Origin: Streptomyces iconiensis
GTDB lineage: Bacteria; Actinomycetota; Actinomycetes; Streptomycetales; Streptomycetaceae
NCBI RefSeq assembly: GCF_028657195.3
Contig: NZ_JANCPR020000006.1
Span: 62,001 to 126,000, forward strand
Direction of reading: 5' to 3'
DNA: 64,000 nucleotides
The translations under genes were made by a program, and so were the position numbers. Under the pieces are notes generated by a model. It saw only the letters and a program-made list of their open reading frames with translations, was not told the DNA's origin and searched no databases. Of the stretch, positions 9,860-18,602 are shown piece by piece (positions within the stretch are counted from its first letter, which is position 1; every line of letters begins with the position of its first letter).

Positions 9860-10477
9860 ATGGACACGGTGGACCGGCGGGCACGTGTGCTGACACGGGG
9901 TACGAGGGTTGTCACTGTGGCGGCCTGCGCGGCGGCGCTCCTACTGGTCGCTTCCGCCGGTGCCGGGGCACGGGGAACCGGGGACGTCGGCGGCGTCCCC
10001 GGTGAGGGCTCCGGCTGGCACGGGCCCGTCGTCACTCATCCCGCGCAGCCCAACGTCGACTCTCCGCGCGGCGCTGTGTGCCCGTTCCCGGTGAAGGGGC
10101 GGTTCCCGGTCGTCGACATGACGCAGAAGACATGGTTCAACGACGCCGGGGACCCCGTCTACGCGATCGTCAGCGGGCCCCTCGTGATGGACGCGACCAA
10201 CCTCGACACGGGCAAGACCGTACGCCGCGACATCTCGGGAACCGGCACCCTCTCGTATCCGGAACCCGGCTCGGACACGCACATACTCTCCGGCGGCGAC
10301 TGGGGCACGTTGCTGCACACGGGCGACCGTCCCGTGCACAACAAGTGGCTGATCTCGCGCGGCTTCATGGCGGTGAAGTATACGGAGTCGGGCGGCACGA
10401 CACAGCGCGAACTACTCGCGCTCGAAGGACGCTACGAGGACCTGTGCAGGACGCTCGCCGGGCGTCCCAAGGACTGA
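9860..10477 (+). CDS. Secreted protein of unknown function
   Basis: A 205-residue protein with a Sec-type signal (basic N-terminus, then TVAACAALLLVASAGAGA-like hydrophobic core with Ala-x-Ala cleavage near residue 34). The mature part is beta-rich (FPVVDMTQKTWFNDAGDPVY, GPLVMDATNLDTGKTVRRDI, SGTGTLSYPEPG) and has two cysteines that could form a disulfide. ATG 9860 has GGGAGGAG upstream. The pattern resembles small extracytoplasmic all-beta proteins of streptomycetes, but I cannot name a family. Confidence 0.75.
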   Translation: MDTVDRRARVLTRGTRVVTVAACAAALLLVASAGAGARGTGDVGGVPGEGSGWHGPVVTHPAQPNVDSPRGAVCPFPVKGRFPVVDMTQKTWFNDAGDPVYAIVSGPLVMDATNLDTGKTVRRDISGTGTLSYPEPGSDTHILSGGDWGTLLHTGDRPVHNKWLISRGFMAVKYTESGGTTQRELLALEGRYEDLCRTLAGRPKD

Positions 10478-10505
10478 GGCTCCGGGCGCTGCGACGCCGA
10501 ACGGG

Positions 10506-12221
10506 TCACCAGCCCGTGAGCAGCAAGTGGTTGACCAGTAGTGCGACGGTTGCCTGCGCCGCCAGCCACCAGCGGATGCCGCGCACGGGCAGCAGCGCGG
10601 CGCAGGGGAGCAGCCACAGGGCGAAGGGCAGCCAGATGCGTTCCGTCTCGGCCTTGCTCATTCCCGAGAGATCGGCGACGGCGACGGTGACCAGCGCGGC
10701 CAGGGCGAGCAGGACGAGGCGGTCCCGCGCGGTGTCGTGCCCCCGGCGCAGCCGTACGAGCGCGTGCGGGCCTCCTGAGAGCGCACGCCGCAGCCCTGCG
10801 GCCGAGGCGAGTCCGACGACGGCCACGGTGCAGGCGGGATTGGCCCACACCCAGTAGCCGTACGGTCTGATGGCGGCGGCGCCCTGGTAGTAGCGCTCGT
10901 GCAGCAGGTTGAACCCCTCCCACCAGTTGAAGCCGGCGAGCGAGAAGGCGAGGGCGACGGCCGCCACTCCCCCCAGCGCGTACGGCAGGGGGCGCGCGTT
11001 GCGTGCAAGGAGCAGCACGGTTGCGGCGATGAGGGCGCACAGGGTGAGCCCGTAGGAGAGATAACAGGTCAGGCCGCCGAGCAGCCCGGCGCACAGCGCG
11101 GCGGCGCGCGGCACCCTGGTCGCGCCGGTCGCTGCCAGCGCCAGCAGCGCGAGGGACCAGGCGGCGACGCCTGCGAAGTAGCCGTCGGCGGAGACGCCCA
11201 TCCACACGGCGCCGGGTGCCAGCACGAGGAACGGCGCTGCGCGACGGGCCCGTTCCTCGTCGGTGAGGACGCGTACGGCGATCAGGAGCGCGGCAGCGGC
11301 CGAGGCGCCGACGGTGACGCACCAGGCGGCTGCCCAGGCGCCCCCGCCGAGGCCGACGCGGTCGAGCCCCACGAAGGTGAGCACGGCGGCCGGCGGGTGA
11401 CCGGCCACGTGCGGGGGCCAGTTGGCCGGCGCGTCCAGCAGGATGTGGTCCGTGAAGCCGCGCAGCGCGGCGCCGGCGTCGGCGAAGCGGTCGATCACCG
11501 TCAGGTACTCGTACCGCGTCGTGAGCCGCTCCGCCACGCCGCGCCGGGGGCCGTCGATCAGGGCCAAGAACCACGTCCATGCCATCGCGGCGCCCCAGCA
11601 GCCCAGTACGAGCCTCCGCCACGGCAGCCGCGCGGCGAGCGCCGGGCCGTGGAGAACCACGGCGGCTGCGAGCAGCAGCGCGGCCGGGGTACCGGGGCCG
11701 AGGTGCGGCTTCCAGCGGGCGTAGAAGGGCGGCCAGCCCACGCGCAGGGTGCCGTGCTCCGCCTCGATGGCCGAGCCGATGAGCACCGCGACCGTGACGA
11801 GGAGCAGCGCCGATCCGGCGGCCAGGAGATCCGGGACACGGGAGGGCGCGGGACCGCTGCCGGCTTCGCCGAGGACGTGGGGGCGGCCGGAACCGCCGGA
11901 CTCGTGGCGTCCGTTGGGTCCCTGGCGCCTGTTGGGTGCGTCGGGTGCGTCGGGTGCGTCGGGTGCGTCGGGCCCGCTGTGTTCGTCGGGCCCGCTGTGT
12001 TCGTCGGGCCCGCTGTGTTCGTCGGATTCGTCGGATTCGTCGGGTCTGTCGGGCCCGCTGTGTTCGTCGGGTCCGTCGGGTCCGTCGGGGAGCGGGCCCG
12101 ACGCGGCATCGGTGGCGGAGCCAGGGGCGGGGTGGGGCCGGGAAGGGGCGTGAGGGCCGGTACGGGGGTCTGCTGGCACATCGGCACGGTAGGGCGTGGG
12201 TGAGGGCTGCGGAGGGGGCAC
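10506..12221 (-). CDS. Multi-spanning membrane protein, GT-C glycosyltransferase-like
   Basis: A 571-residue protein. After about 110 residues of low-complexity Asp/Pro/Ser/His sequence come about ten or eleven hydrophobic segments. The first periplasmic-type loop contains HILLDAPANWPPHVAGHPPA, and the general organisation resembles polyprenyl-phosphate-dependent GT-C transferases of actinomycetes. No canonical DxD is clear, so enzymatic assignment is tentative. The N-terminal region is encoded by tandem repeats (DEHSGP and APD units). The listed GTG start has no good ribosome site; the true start may lie inside the repeat region. It neighbours other envelope glycan-type genes. Confidence 0.75.
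   Translation of the reverse strand: MPPPQPSPTPYRADVPADPRTGPHAPSRPHPAPGSATDAASGPLPDGPDGPDEHSGPDRPDESDESDEHSGPDEHSGPDEHSGPDAPDAPDAPDAPNRRQGPNGRHESGGSGRPHVLGEAGSGPAPSRVPDLLAAGSALLLVTVAVLIGSAIEAEHGTLRVGWPPFYARWKPHLGPGTPAALLLAAAVVLHGPALAARLPWRRLVLGCWGAAMAWTWFLALIDGPRRGVAERLTTRYEYLTVIDRFADAGAALRGFTDHILLDAPANWPPHVAGHPPAAVLTFVGLDRVGLGGGAWAAAWCVTVGASAAAALLIAVRVLTDEERARRAAPFLVLAPGAVWMGVSADGYFAGVAAWSLALLALAATGATRVPRAAALCAGLLGGLTCYLSYGLTLCALIAATVLLLARNARPLPYALGGVAAVALAFSLAGFNWWEGFNLLHERYYQGAAAIRPYGYWVWANPACTVAVVGLASAAGLRRALSGGPHALVRLRRGHDTARDRLVLLALAALVTVAVADLSGMSKAETERIWLPFALWLLPCAALLPVRGIRWWLAAQATVALLVNHLLLTGW
11935..12080. repeat. Tandem 9-bp and 18-bp repeats inside the membrane protein gene
   Basis: GGGTGCGTC is repeated about four times, followed by three or four copies of an 18-base unit beginning GGCCCGCTGTGTTCGTC and then degenerate copies. 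All units are multiples of three, so the frame is kept; the repeats encode APD and DEHSGP motifs in the N-terminal tail of the leftward gene. Confidence 0.8.
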
Positions 12222-12292
12222 GCGGAGGACGTCAGCGTTTCGTCATGGGTCGTGACGCCGCCGCACGGGTCGTTGCCGCATACCGTCGCGGC

Positions 12293-13549
12293 ATGGGTGA
12301 AACCCGGACCCTCCCCTCGGATCCCCGCTTCTGGCGCAGCCCGCTGCGCGGCCCGTGGCTGACGGCCGTGCTCGGCACCGTGCTGCTGGGCGGCGTCACG
12401 CTGCTGTTCGTCACGGGCCTGCTCTCGTACGCCGCGTACAACCCGGGCCTCTCCCCGGTGAACGACAAGACGCCGGGGCGCGGGCTGCTCGGCTTCTTCC
12501 TGTTCCCCTGGCCGACCGACCCGCACTGGCTCTACCGGCTCACCCAGGGCCTGCATGTGACGGTCGGTGTCGCGCTCGTACCGGTGCTGCTGGCGAAGCT
12601 GTGGTCGGTGATCCCGAAGCTGTTCGCGCTGCCGCCCGCGCGTTCCGCCGGGCACGCGCTGGAGCGGATCTCCCTGCTCCTGCTGGTGGGAGGCGCGCTG
12701 TTCGAGTTCGTGACGGGACTGCTGAATGTGCAGCTGGAGTACGTCTTCCCCGGCTCGTTCTATCCGCTGCACTTCTACGGTGCCTGGGTGTTCGCCGCCG
12801 CGCTCGTCGTCCACGTAGCGCTGCGGTTTCCGCGTGCCGTACGGGCACTGCGCGGTGGACTTCCGCGCGGCCCAGCGCCCGAACCCGACTTGGGGACGGG
12901 GCTGGTGGCGCCACGCCCCGCGCCGGCCACCCTCTCGCGGCGCGGCGCGCTCGGCCTGGTCGGCGGGGGCTCGCTGCTGCTGTTCGGGGTGACGGCGGGC
13001 CAGAGCATCGGCGGTCCTCTGCGTCACACGGCGCTGCTGGCACCGCACGGTGGCGGGAACCCGGGCGGCGGTCCCGGCAGCTTCCAGATCAACAAGACCG
13101 CGGCCTCCGTCGGCGTGACGGCGCGGGGGACGGGAGCGGACTGGCGGCTGCTCGTGACGGGCGCCAACGGTCGTGAAGCGCGGCTCTCACGAGAGCAGTT
13201 GCTCCGGCTGCCGCAGCACGAGGCGGCCCTGCCGATCGCCTGTGTGGAGGGCTGGTCCACCTCCGACCAACTGTGGCGGGGCGTGCGGCTGCGTGACCTG
13301 GCGGCGCTGGCCGGGTACGGCGGGGCACCCGATGTGCTGGTGGAGTCGCTTCAGCGCCACGGGTCGTTCCGCTCCGCCGCACTCCGCGACAACCAGGTGC
13401 GCGATCCGCGCGCGCTGCTGGCCCTGCGTGTGAACGGCGACGAGTTGACGCTCGACCACGGCTACCCGGCGCGCATCATCGTGCCCGCCGCACCCGGGGT
13501 GCTCAACACCAAGTGGGTGGCCGCGCTGCGCTTCGGCGGCGTTCCATGA
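12293..13549 (+). CDS. Membrane-anchored molybdopterin-dependent oxidoreductase (sulfite-oxidase fold)
   Basis: A 418-residue protein. The N-terminal half has four hydrophobic helices with conserved histidines (HVTVGVALVPVLLAKLWSVI, FYPLHFYGAWVFAAALVVHV), typical of a cytochrome-b-like diheme anchor. After a fifth hydrophobic segment comes a Moco-binding fold of the sulfite oxidase/YedY type (LRLPQHEAALPIACVEGWS with the molybdenum-ligand cysteine, LDHGYPARIIVPAAPGVLN, KWVAAL). Such fusions transfer electrons between the quinone pool and an external Moco centre; the substrate is unknown. The start is inferred from the first conserved residues; no strong ribosome site is seen. It overlaps the next gene by four bases. 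Confidence 0.88.
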   Translation: MGETRTLPSDPRFWRSPLRGPWLTAVLGTVLLGGVTLLFVTGLLSYAAYNPGLSPVNDKTPGRGLLGFFLFPWPTDPHWLYRLTQGLHVTVGVALVPVLLAKLWSVIPKLFALPPARSAGHALERISLLLLVGGALFEFVTGLLNVQLEYVFPGSFYPLHFYGAWVFAAALVVHVALRFPRAVRALRGGLPRGPAPEPDLGTGLVAPRPAPATLSRRGALGLVGGGSLLLFGVTAGQSIGGPLRHTALLAPHGGGNPGGGPGSFQINKTAASVGVTARGTGADWRLLVTGANGREARLSREQLLRLPQHEAALPIACVEGWSTSDQLWRGVRLRDLAALAGYGGAPDVLVESLQRHGSFRSAALRDNQVRDPRALLALRVNGDELTLDHGYPARIIVPAAPGVLNTKWVAALRFGGVP

Positions 13550-14040
13550 GGGCGCCGCAGACCGGGGGACTGTTCCGGCGGTGGTACGGGGAGAGCCCGT
13601 GGCAGTGCGCACTACTGGTGGCCTCGTTCGTGCTGACCGGTTACGCGGGCGTACGGCTGCTCGACGGGGACACCCTGGGTGTCCTGGTCTGGTTCGTGGG
13701 AGCGGCGCTCCTGCACGACCTGGTGCTGCTTCCGCTCTACTCCCTGGCCGACCGGCTGCCCCGGCTCGCCGGGCCCTACGTCAACTATCTACGGGTGCCG
13801 GCCGTGCTGTCCGCGCTGCTGCTCCTCGTATGGTTCCCGCTGATCAGCGGCCCGCCCGCGCGGTACGAGGGCGCTACAGGGCTGCCCGGAGGCGGCGGCT
13901 TCGCGCTGCGCTGGCTGCTGATCAGCGCGGCCCTGTTCGCGCTCTCGGGCCTGCTTCTGTTCACCAGTAGAGCGCGGCTACGGCGTGCGTCCGCGCGGGC
14001 ACGGCACAGGTCCCGCTCGGGCGGGCGCGAGGTGGTGTGA
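13546..14040 (+). CDS. Small membrane protein coupled to the oxidoreductase
   Basis: A 164-residue protein with four hydrophobic segments (ALLVASFVLTGYAGVRLL, LVWFVGAALLHDLVLLPLY, VLSALLLLVWFPLISGP and WLLISAALFALSGLLLF) and a basic C-terminal tail. Its ATG overlaps the oxidoreductase stop in an ATGA junction, so the two are translated together and probably work together. No family name is recognised. The conserved-looking HDLVLLPLYSLAD loop is a possible functional site. Confidence 0.8.
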   Translation: MRAPQTGGLFRRWYGESPWQCALLVASFVLTGYAGVRLLDGDTLGVLVWFVGAALLHDLVLLPLYSLADRLPRLAGPYVNYLRVPAVLSALLLLVWFPLISGPPARYEGATGLPGGGGFALRWLLISAALFALSGLLLFTSRARLRRASARARHRSRSGGREVV

Positions 14041-14155
14041 TGACCACGCGGTGGGCGTGAGGTGGCGCGGTGGTGCGTGGTGGGGCGAGGCGGTGCGGTG
14101 ACCGCGCGGTAGGTCGTACGTCTCCTTCTGCGCGTGCGCGTGCTCAGGTGCGTGC

Positions 14156-14830
14156 TCAGGCGCGTCGCAGTGCCACGAACGTGCGTCCGCCCGATGCCCA
14201 CTGGCCCTCCGCGCGCCACCCGTAGGGCAACGCGTACCGCAACAGTGCCGCCGTTCCCACGCGTGCCCAGGAGAACGGTTCCCCGTACGCCGTCGGACGC
14301 GAGGTGTTCTGCGCGCTGTCGTCGACCACATGGACGCGGGTTCGCTCGTCCACGTCCCCGGGTGCCGTCTCGGCGAGCAACACACCATGGGGCGCCAGTA
14401 CTTCGTGCGTGCGCGCCAGTAGTGCGCGGGGATCGCCGCCTATGCCGACGTTGCCGTCCAGGAGAAGGACGCTGCCCCATGTGCCCTCGCGCGGCAACGG
14501 TTCGAAGAACGAACGGCGCAGCGCGGGTCCGCCCGAGCGGACGGTGCGCCGAACGGCCTCGGGGCTGATGTCGATGCCCAGCGCGTTGCCGCCCCGGGCC
14601 TTGAGCGCGGCGACCAGGCGCCCCGGGCCGCAGCCGACATCCAGGACGGAACCCTCGCAGCGGCGCAGCGCCGACAGGTCGGCCGTATCGGCTTCCGCGC
14701 ACCACCGTTCGACCTCCAGCGGCAGCAGCCAGCCGTCGGCCCTGCGCAGGAAGAGCGGGCCGCGGCCACTGCGCAGGGCCGCCGCGTAGGGCCCCGCCTC
14801 CCACGGCGCGTGCGCGGCGGTGGCGGTCAT
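14156..14830 (-). CDS. Class I SAM-dependent methyltransferase
   Basis: A 224-residue methyltransferase with the SAM-binding motif VLDVGCGPGRLVAAL (about 62-76), an acidic end of strand two (LGIDISPEAV) and VLLLDGNVGIGG as motif II. It is the third gene of a GT2 / DUF2064 / methyltransferase operon with four-base overlaps. The substrate is unknown; the neighbours suggest a glycolipid, prenyl-linked sugar or envelope glycan intermediate. This gene order is widespread in streptomycetes, but its product has not been established as far as I know. Confidence 0.88.
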   Translation of the reverse strand: MTATAAHAPWEAGPYAAALRSGRGPLFLRRADGWLLPLEVERWCAEADTADLSALRRCEGSVLDVGCGPGRLVAALKARGGNALGIDISPEAVRRTVRSGGPALRRSFFEPLPREGTWGSVLLLDGNVGIGGDPRALLARTHEVLAPHGVLLAETAPGDVDERTRVHVVDDSAQNTSRPTAYGEPFSWARVGTAALLRYALPYGWRAEGQWASGGRTFVALRRA

Positions 14831-15564
14831 CGGACCGTGGTCCGGCGCAGGCGTTCCGCGGTCGCGGCGAACCGCCCGTGCGGGGCCTCGGCAGCCGCGA
14901 GCGGCACGTCGGCCGCCGTGTCGACGTCGCGCAGCGCGGGCAGGTCGCGGACGCGCAAGCCCGCACCGGTGAGGCGGGCCCGTTGTGCGGCACCAGTCGT
15001 GGGCGTGGACATCGGAACGCCCCGTAGCAGCGCGGGGTCGGGCGCCGCGAGGCCCAGGGCCCAGAAGCCCCCGTCGCACGCGGGCCCGAACCATGCGTCG
15101 CACGCCCGCCACGCTCCCGGACCCAGCACGGGAGCCAGCAGCTCGGGCGTGACCTGCGGGGTGTCCATGCCGAGCAGCAGCGCGGGGCCCGTGCAGGCAC
15201 CGAAGGCAGCGGCGAGCCGCTCGTCCAGTCCCCCGGCGCACTGCGGCACCACCTCGAAGCCGGACGGCAGCCACGGCCCCGGTTCGCCCGCGAGGACGAG
15301 GACGCGGCGCAGCGCGGGCATGGCGCGTACGGCGTCGAGGGTGTCGCACAGCGCGGCCTCGGCCAGTTCGGCGGCCTCGTGCGGGGTGTAGGGAGGGGTG
15401 AGACGGGTCTTGGCCTTGCCGGCCACGGGCGCCTTCGCGAGGACGAGCAGCGTGGCGACGGGGGCGTCGGTCGCGGGGCTCTCCGCGGAGGCATCGGTCA
15501 TGCGGCGCCTCGGGTGGGCGTCGGCTGCGGGCCTCATCGGGTGGGCGTCGGCTGCGGGCCTCAT
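14827..15564 (-). CDS. DUF2064 / TIGR04282-type glycosyltransferase
   Basis: A 245-residue protein of the DUF2064 family (LLVLAKAPVAGKAKTRLTPP, PALLLGMDTPQVTPELL, FGPACDGGFWALGLA), a nucleotide-diphospho-sugar transferase fold related to GT-A enzymes. The start is ambiguous because an exact 27-base duplication at 15511-15564 creates two copies of MRPAADAHP. ATG 15564 overlaps the GT2 stop (ATGA), giving coupling; ATG 15537 and ATG 15501 (closest to the usual N-terminus) are alternatives. It sits between a GT2 enzyme and a methyltransferase, so the three likely act in one pathway. Confidence 0.87.
   Translation of the reverse strand: MRPAADAHPMRPAADAHPRRRMTDASAESPATDAPVATLLVLAKAPVAGKAKTRLTPPYTPHEAAELAEAALCDTLDAVRAMPALRRVLVLAGEPGPWLPSGFEVVPQCAGGLDERLAAAFGACTGPALLLGMDTPQVTPELLAPVLGPGAWRACDAWFGPACDGGFWALGLAAPDPALLRGVPMSTPTTGAAQRARLTGAGLRVRDLPALRDVDTAADVPLAAAEAPHGRFAATAERLRRTTVR
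15511..15564. repeat. Exact 27-bp tandem duplication at a start region
   Basis: The 27 bases at 15511-15537 recur exactly at 15538-15564, with nine further bases of a third unit. Each unit carries an ATGA on the minus strand, so the duplication multiplies the GT2/DUF2064 start junction. Confidence 0.9.
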
Positions 15565-16349
15565 CGGGTGGGCTCCGTCGAAGGGCCGGGTACCTGCGGC
15601 TGGTTGAGGACGGCGCGCATGTCACGTACGGCGTGCCAGGTGCCGCGCCAGGTGCCGGTCACCTTCGACTTGCCGGTACGCGGGCGGTAGGGGACGTTCC
15701 GCTCCTCGATCCGCCAGCCCGCTTCGGCGGCGCTGACGACCATCTGGAGGGGGTAGCCGCTGCGCCGGTCGGTGAGGCCGAGCGCCAGCAGCCCTTCGCG
15801 CCGCGCCGCACGCAGCGGCCCCAGGTCACGGAGGCGAACTCCCGTACGGCGCCGGAGCATGCGGGCCAGTACGTGGTTGCCGGCGCGTGCGTGCACCGGC
15901 CAGGCGCCCAGGCGTTCGGGCCGCCGGCGGCCGAGTACGAGGTCGGCGCTGCCCTCGCGTACCGCCTCGGCGAACGGCAGGAGCAGCGAGGGGTCGAGGG
16001 AGGCGTCGCAGTCGCAGAAGCAGACGATGTCCGCATCGGCTGCGAGCAGCCCCGCGTGGCAGGCGGCGCCGAACCCGCGCCTTTCCTCCCGTACGACGGT
16101 CGCGCCCAGGGAACGGGCCGTCTCGGCCGAGCCGTCCGTCGAACCGTTGTCCACAACGAGCGCACGCCACCCCTGTGGGATGCGTTCCAGCACCCACGGG
16201 AGCGCCGCCTCCTCGTCCAGACAGGGCAGGACGACATCGACGGGGGGCGAGGGCGAGGGCCGGGGAGAGGGCGCGGAAGCGGAGGAGGAAGAGAGGGAGG
16301 GGGAGGAGGGGGCGGGGAGAGATGCGTGCTCGGGCGTCGGAGAGATCAC
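15561..16349 (-). CDS. Family 2 glycosyltransferase (DPM1/DPG-synthase-like)
   Basis: A 262-residue GT-A fold enzyme. After a 35-residue Ser/Pro-rich leader come VDVVLPCLDEEAALPWVL, VVDNGSTDGSAE and FCDCDASLDPSLLLPF, where DCD is the metal- and nucleotide-binding motif. The C-terminal YRPRTGKSKVTGTWRG is typical of GT2 enzymes that act on polyprenyl phosphate or similar acceptors. There are no C-terminal membrane helices. GTG 16349 has GAGG upstream. It is the first gene of the three-gene operon. Confidence 0.9.
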   Translation of the reverse strand: MISPTPEHASLPAPSSPSLSSSSASAPSPRPSPSPPVDVVLPCLDEEAALPWVLERIPQGWRALVVDNGSTDGSAETARSLGATVVREERRGFGAACHAGLLAADADIVCFCDCDASLDPSLLLPFAEAVREGSADLVLGRRRPERLGAWPVHARAGNHVLARMLRRRTGVRLRDLGPLRAARREGLLALGLTDRRSGYPLQMVVSAAEAGWRIEERNVPYRPRTGKSKVTGTWRGTWHAVRDMRAVLNQPQVPGPSTEPTR

Positions 16350-16713
16350 GTCCTCAGGCTACGAAGAGAAAAGCCGCAATCCGGACTTCGCGTCCTTACG
16401 GAATGCGAACGTCCCGTGGAGCGAGCCGTGTTGGCGCCCGAGAGGGCCGCAGCCGCGCGTGTCCGACGCCCCGTCGCGCCGCGCGCCTTCGTTCCGCTTC
16501 GGCTCTTCCTCCGCCCCCCTCGCCTGCCTCGCCCCCTCGCGCCCTCGCCTGCCTCGCGCCTCGCAGGCCGCGTGTCTCGCGCCGCGCGCCTCGTGCCCGG
16601 TGGATCGCAGGCCGCGTGTCTCCCGTGTCTCCCGTGTCTCGCGGGCCTTACAGAACGCGGACGGTCTTCCCCTGTCTGGGCCGGTCCGTGGCCTGCGGTG
16701 CGAGGCTGGGCGG
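16350..16713. other. Divergent intergenic region, C-rich
   Basis: This 364-base spacer separates the leftward GT2 operon from the rightward two-component system. It contains degenerate CGCCTCGCC and CCGTGTCTC direct repeats (about 16520-16640). Promoters for both operons should lie here; none is obvious. Confidence 0.5.
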
Positions 16714-17484
16714 ATGGAGAAGCCCTCGCTCTCGCCGCACCAGCCCTCGCCGTCCCCGCCCTCGCCGCCTCCACCCCCGCCTTCGCCGGGCCGTGTCCTG
16801 GTCGTGGACGACGACCTCACCGTCGCTGAGGTCGTCGCCGGTTACCTCGGCCGTGCCGGCTACGCCGTCGACCGTGCCGACAGCGGTCCCGCGGCGCTCG
16901 CGCTGGCCGCGGGGCACCGGCCCGACCTGGTGGTGCTGGACCTGATGCTGCCGGGCATGGACGGTTGGGAGGTCTGTCGCCGCATGCGTGCGGAAGGCCC
17001 TGTTCCGGTCATCATGCTCACCGCGCTCGGCAACGAGGACGACCGCGTCCTCGGGCTGGAGGTGGGGGCCGACGACTACGTCACCAAACCGTTCAGCCCC
17101 CGCGAACTGGTCCTGCGCGTCGGTTCGGTACTGCGCCGCAGCCGCCCGGCCGGAGGTCCTGAGCCGCAGGGCGCCCTTCTGCGCTCCGGAGGGCTCGTCG
17201 TGGACCCGGAGGCCCGGCGTGCGTTCAGGAACGGCGGGGAACTCGCGCTCACCGTAAGGGAGTTCGATCTGCTGGCGTTCCTGCTTCGGCATCCGGGACG
17301 CGCCTTCGGGCGCGAGGAGCTGATGCGGTCCGTGTGGGGCTGGGACTTCGGCGACCTGTCGACGGTCACGGTCCATGTCCGCAGGCTGCGGGCCAAGGTC
17401 GAGGACGACCCCGCAGGACCCCGGCTGATCCGGACCGTGTGGGGCGTGGGCTACCGCTTCGACGGCGCGACGAGCGAGGGCTGA
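16714..17484 (+). CDS. OmpR-family response regulator
   Basis: A 256-residue response regulator. After a Pro/Ser-rich leader the receiver domain shows the acidic pair (VLVVDDDLTVAEVV), the phosphoacceptor in VVLDLMLPGMDGWE, and the conserved VTKPFSPREL lysine. The C-terminal winged helix (LTVREFDLLAFLLRHPGRAF, VTVHVRRLRAKVEDDP, IRTVWGVGYRF) is OmpR/PhoB type. The kinase gene follows after five bases. The nearby envelope glycan genes and epimerase may be targets, but no operator was identified. Confidence 0.93.
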   Translation: MEKPSLSPHQPSPSPPSPPPPPPSPGRVLVVDDDLTVAEVVAGYLGRAGYAVDRADSGPAALALAAGHRPDLVVLDLMLPGMDGWEVCRRMRAEGPVPVIMLTALGNEDDRVLGLEVGADDYVTKPFSPRELVLRVGSVLRRSRPAGGPEPQGALLRSGGLVVDPEARRAFRNGGELALTVREFDLLAFLLRHPGRAFGREELMRSVWGWDFGDLSTVTVHVRRLRAKVEDDPAGPRLIRTVWGVGYRFDGATSEG

Positions 17485-17489
17485 GCGGC

Positions 17490-18602
17490 GTGCGGGAGCT
17501 TCTGCTGATCGCCCTGTTCGCTTTCCTCGGCGCTGCGGCTGCCGGGCTGCTGGGAGCGCTGGTGCTACGGGTGCTACGGCACCGTTCGCTGGTCGTGTCG
17601 ATGACGATCGTCTCGGGCGTCGCCGTGACCGCCATGTTCTCGGGAACGCTCGCGGTGGCCTGGGCGATGTTCCTCTCGCGGCACGACCTCGTCGTCGTCA
17701 CCACCGTCGTCGCCATGGCCGCCGTCGTCTCCCTCGTGACCGCCGTGGTGCTGGGCCGCTGGGTGGTGGCGAGCAGCAACGCGCTGACCCGCGCGGCGCG
17801 TTCGTTCGGCGAGGGCGGCAGCTTCTCGGCGCCCGGCGGCGATGTGACGGCCGAACTCGCCGCTCTCACCCGCGCGCTCGATGCGACCAGCGCCAAGCTG
17901 ACCGCCTCGCGGGAGCGCGAACGGGCTCTGGAGGGCTCGCGCCGCGAACTCGTCGCCTGGATCTCCCACGACCTGCGTACCCCGCTGGCCGGGCTGCGTG
18001 CCATGGCCGAGGCACTGGAGGACGGGGTGGTGGAGGACAGGAGCCGCTATCTGCGCCAGATCCGGGGCGAGGTGGAGCGGCTGAACGCGATGGTCGGCGA
18101 CCTCTTCGAACTCTCGCGCATCCACGCGGGCACGCTCACCCTGACCCCGCACCGCGTCGCGCTCGACGAACTGGTGGGCGAGGCGCTGGAAGGCGCCGAC
18201 CCGCTCGCGCGGCAGCGCGGCGTGAAACTCGTCGGCGGCGCTGAAGAGGCGCTGACCGCCGCCGCCGAGGTGGAGGTCGACCCGCGCGAGATGACGCGGG
18301 TACTGGGCAACCTGCTGGTCAACGCGATCCGCCGGACACCGGCCGATGGCACTGTCGCCCTCGCGGCACGCCGTACAGAGGACGCCGTCGTGCTCTCGGT
18401 GACCGACGGCTGTGGCGGGATACCGGAGGACGACCTGCCGCGCGTCTTCGAGACCGGCTGGCGCGGCGCCCACGCGCGCACGCCCCCCGGCGCCGGGCTG
18501 GGCCTGGCCATCGTGCGGGGCATCGTGGAAGCGCACCGGGGCAGCGCCTCCGTACGCAATGTGGCGGGCGGCTGCTGCTTCGAACTGACGCTGCCGCAAT
18601 AG
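17490..18602 (+). CDS. Membrane sensor histidine kinase
   Basis: A 370-residue kinase partnered with the preceding regulator. Two or three hydrophobic segments (LLLIALFAFLGAAAAGLLGA, LVVVTTVVAMAAVVSLVTAV) frame a very short external loop, so it may sense within the membrane. The dimerisation helix carries WISHDLRTPLAGLRAMAEAL with the phospho-histidine; N box VLGNLLVNAIRRTP; G1 DGCGGIPEDD; G2 GAGLGLAIVRGIVEAHRG. GTG 17490 follows the regulator stop by five bases. The stop codon falls in a 12-bp tandem repeat array. Confidence 0.93.
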   Translation: MRELLLIALFAFLGAAAAGLLGALVLRVLRHRSLVVSMTIVSGVAVTAMFSGTLAVAWAMFLSRHDLVVVTTVVAMAAVVSLVTAVVLGRWVVASSNALTRAARSFGEGGSFSAPGGDVTAELAALTRALDATSAKLTASRERERALEGSRRELVAWISHDLRTPLAGLRAMAEALEDGVVEDRSRYLRQIRGEVERLNAMVGDLFELSRIHAGTLTLTPHRVALDELVGEALEGADPLARQRGVKLVGGAEEALTAAAEVEVDPREMTRVLGNLLVNAIRRTPADGTVALAARRTEDAVVLSVTDGCGGIPEDDLPRVFETGWRGAHARTPPGAGLGLAIVRGIVEAHRGSASVRNVAGGCCFELTLPQ

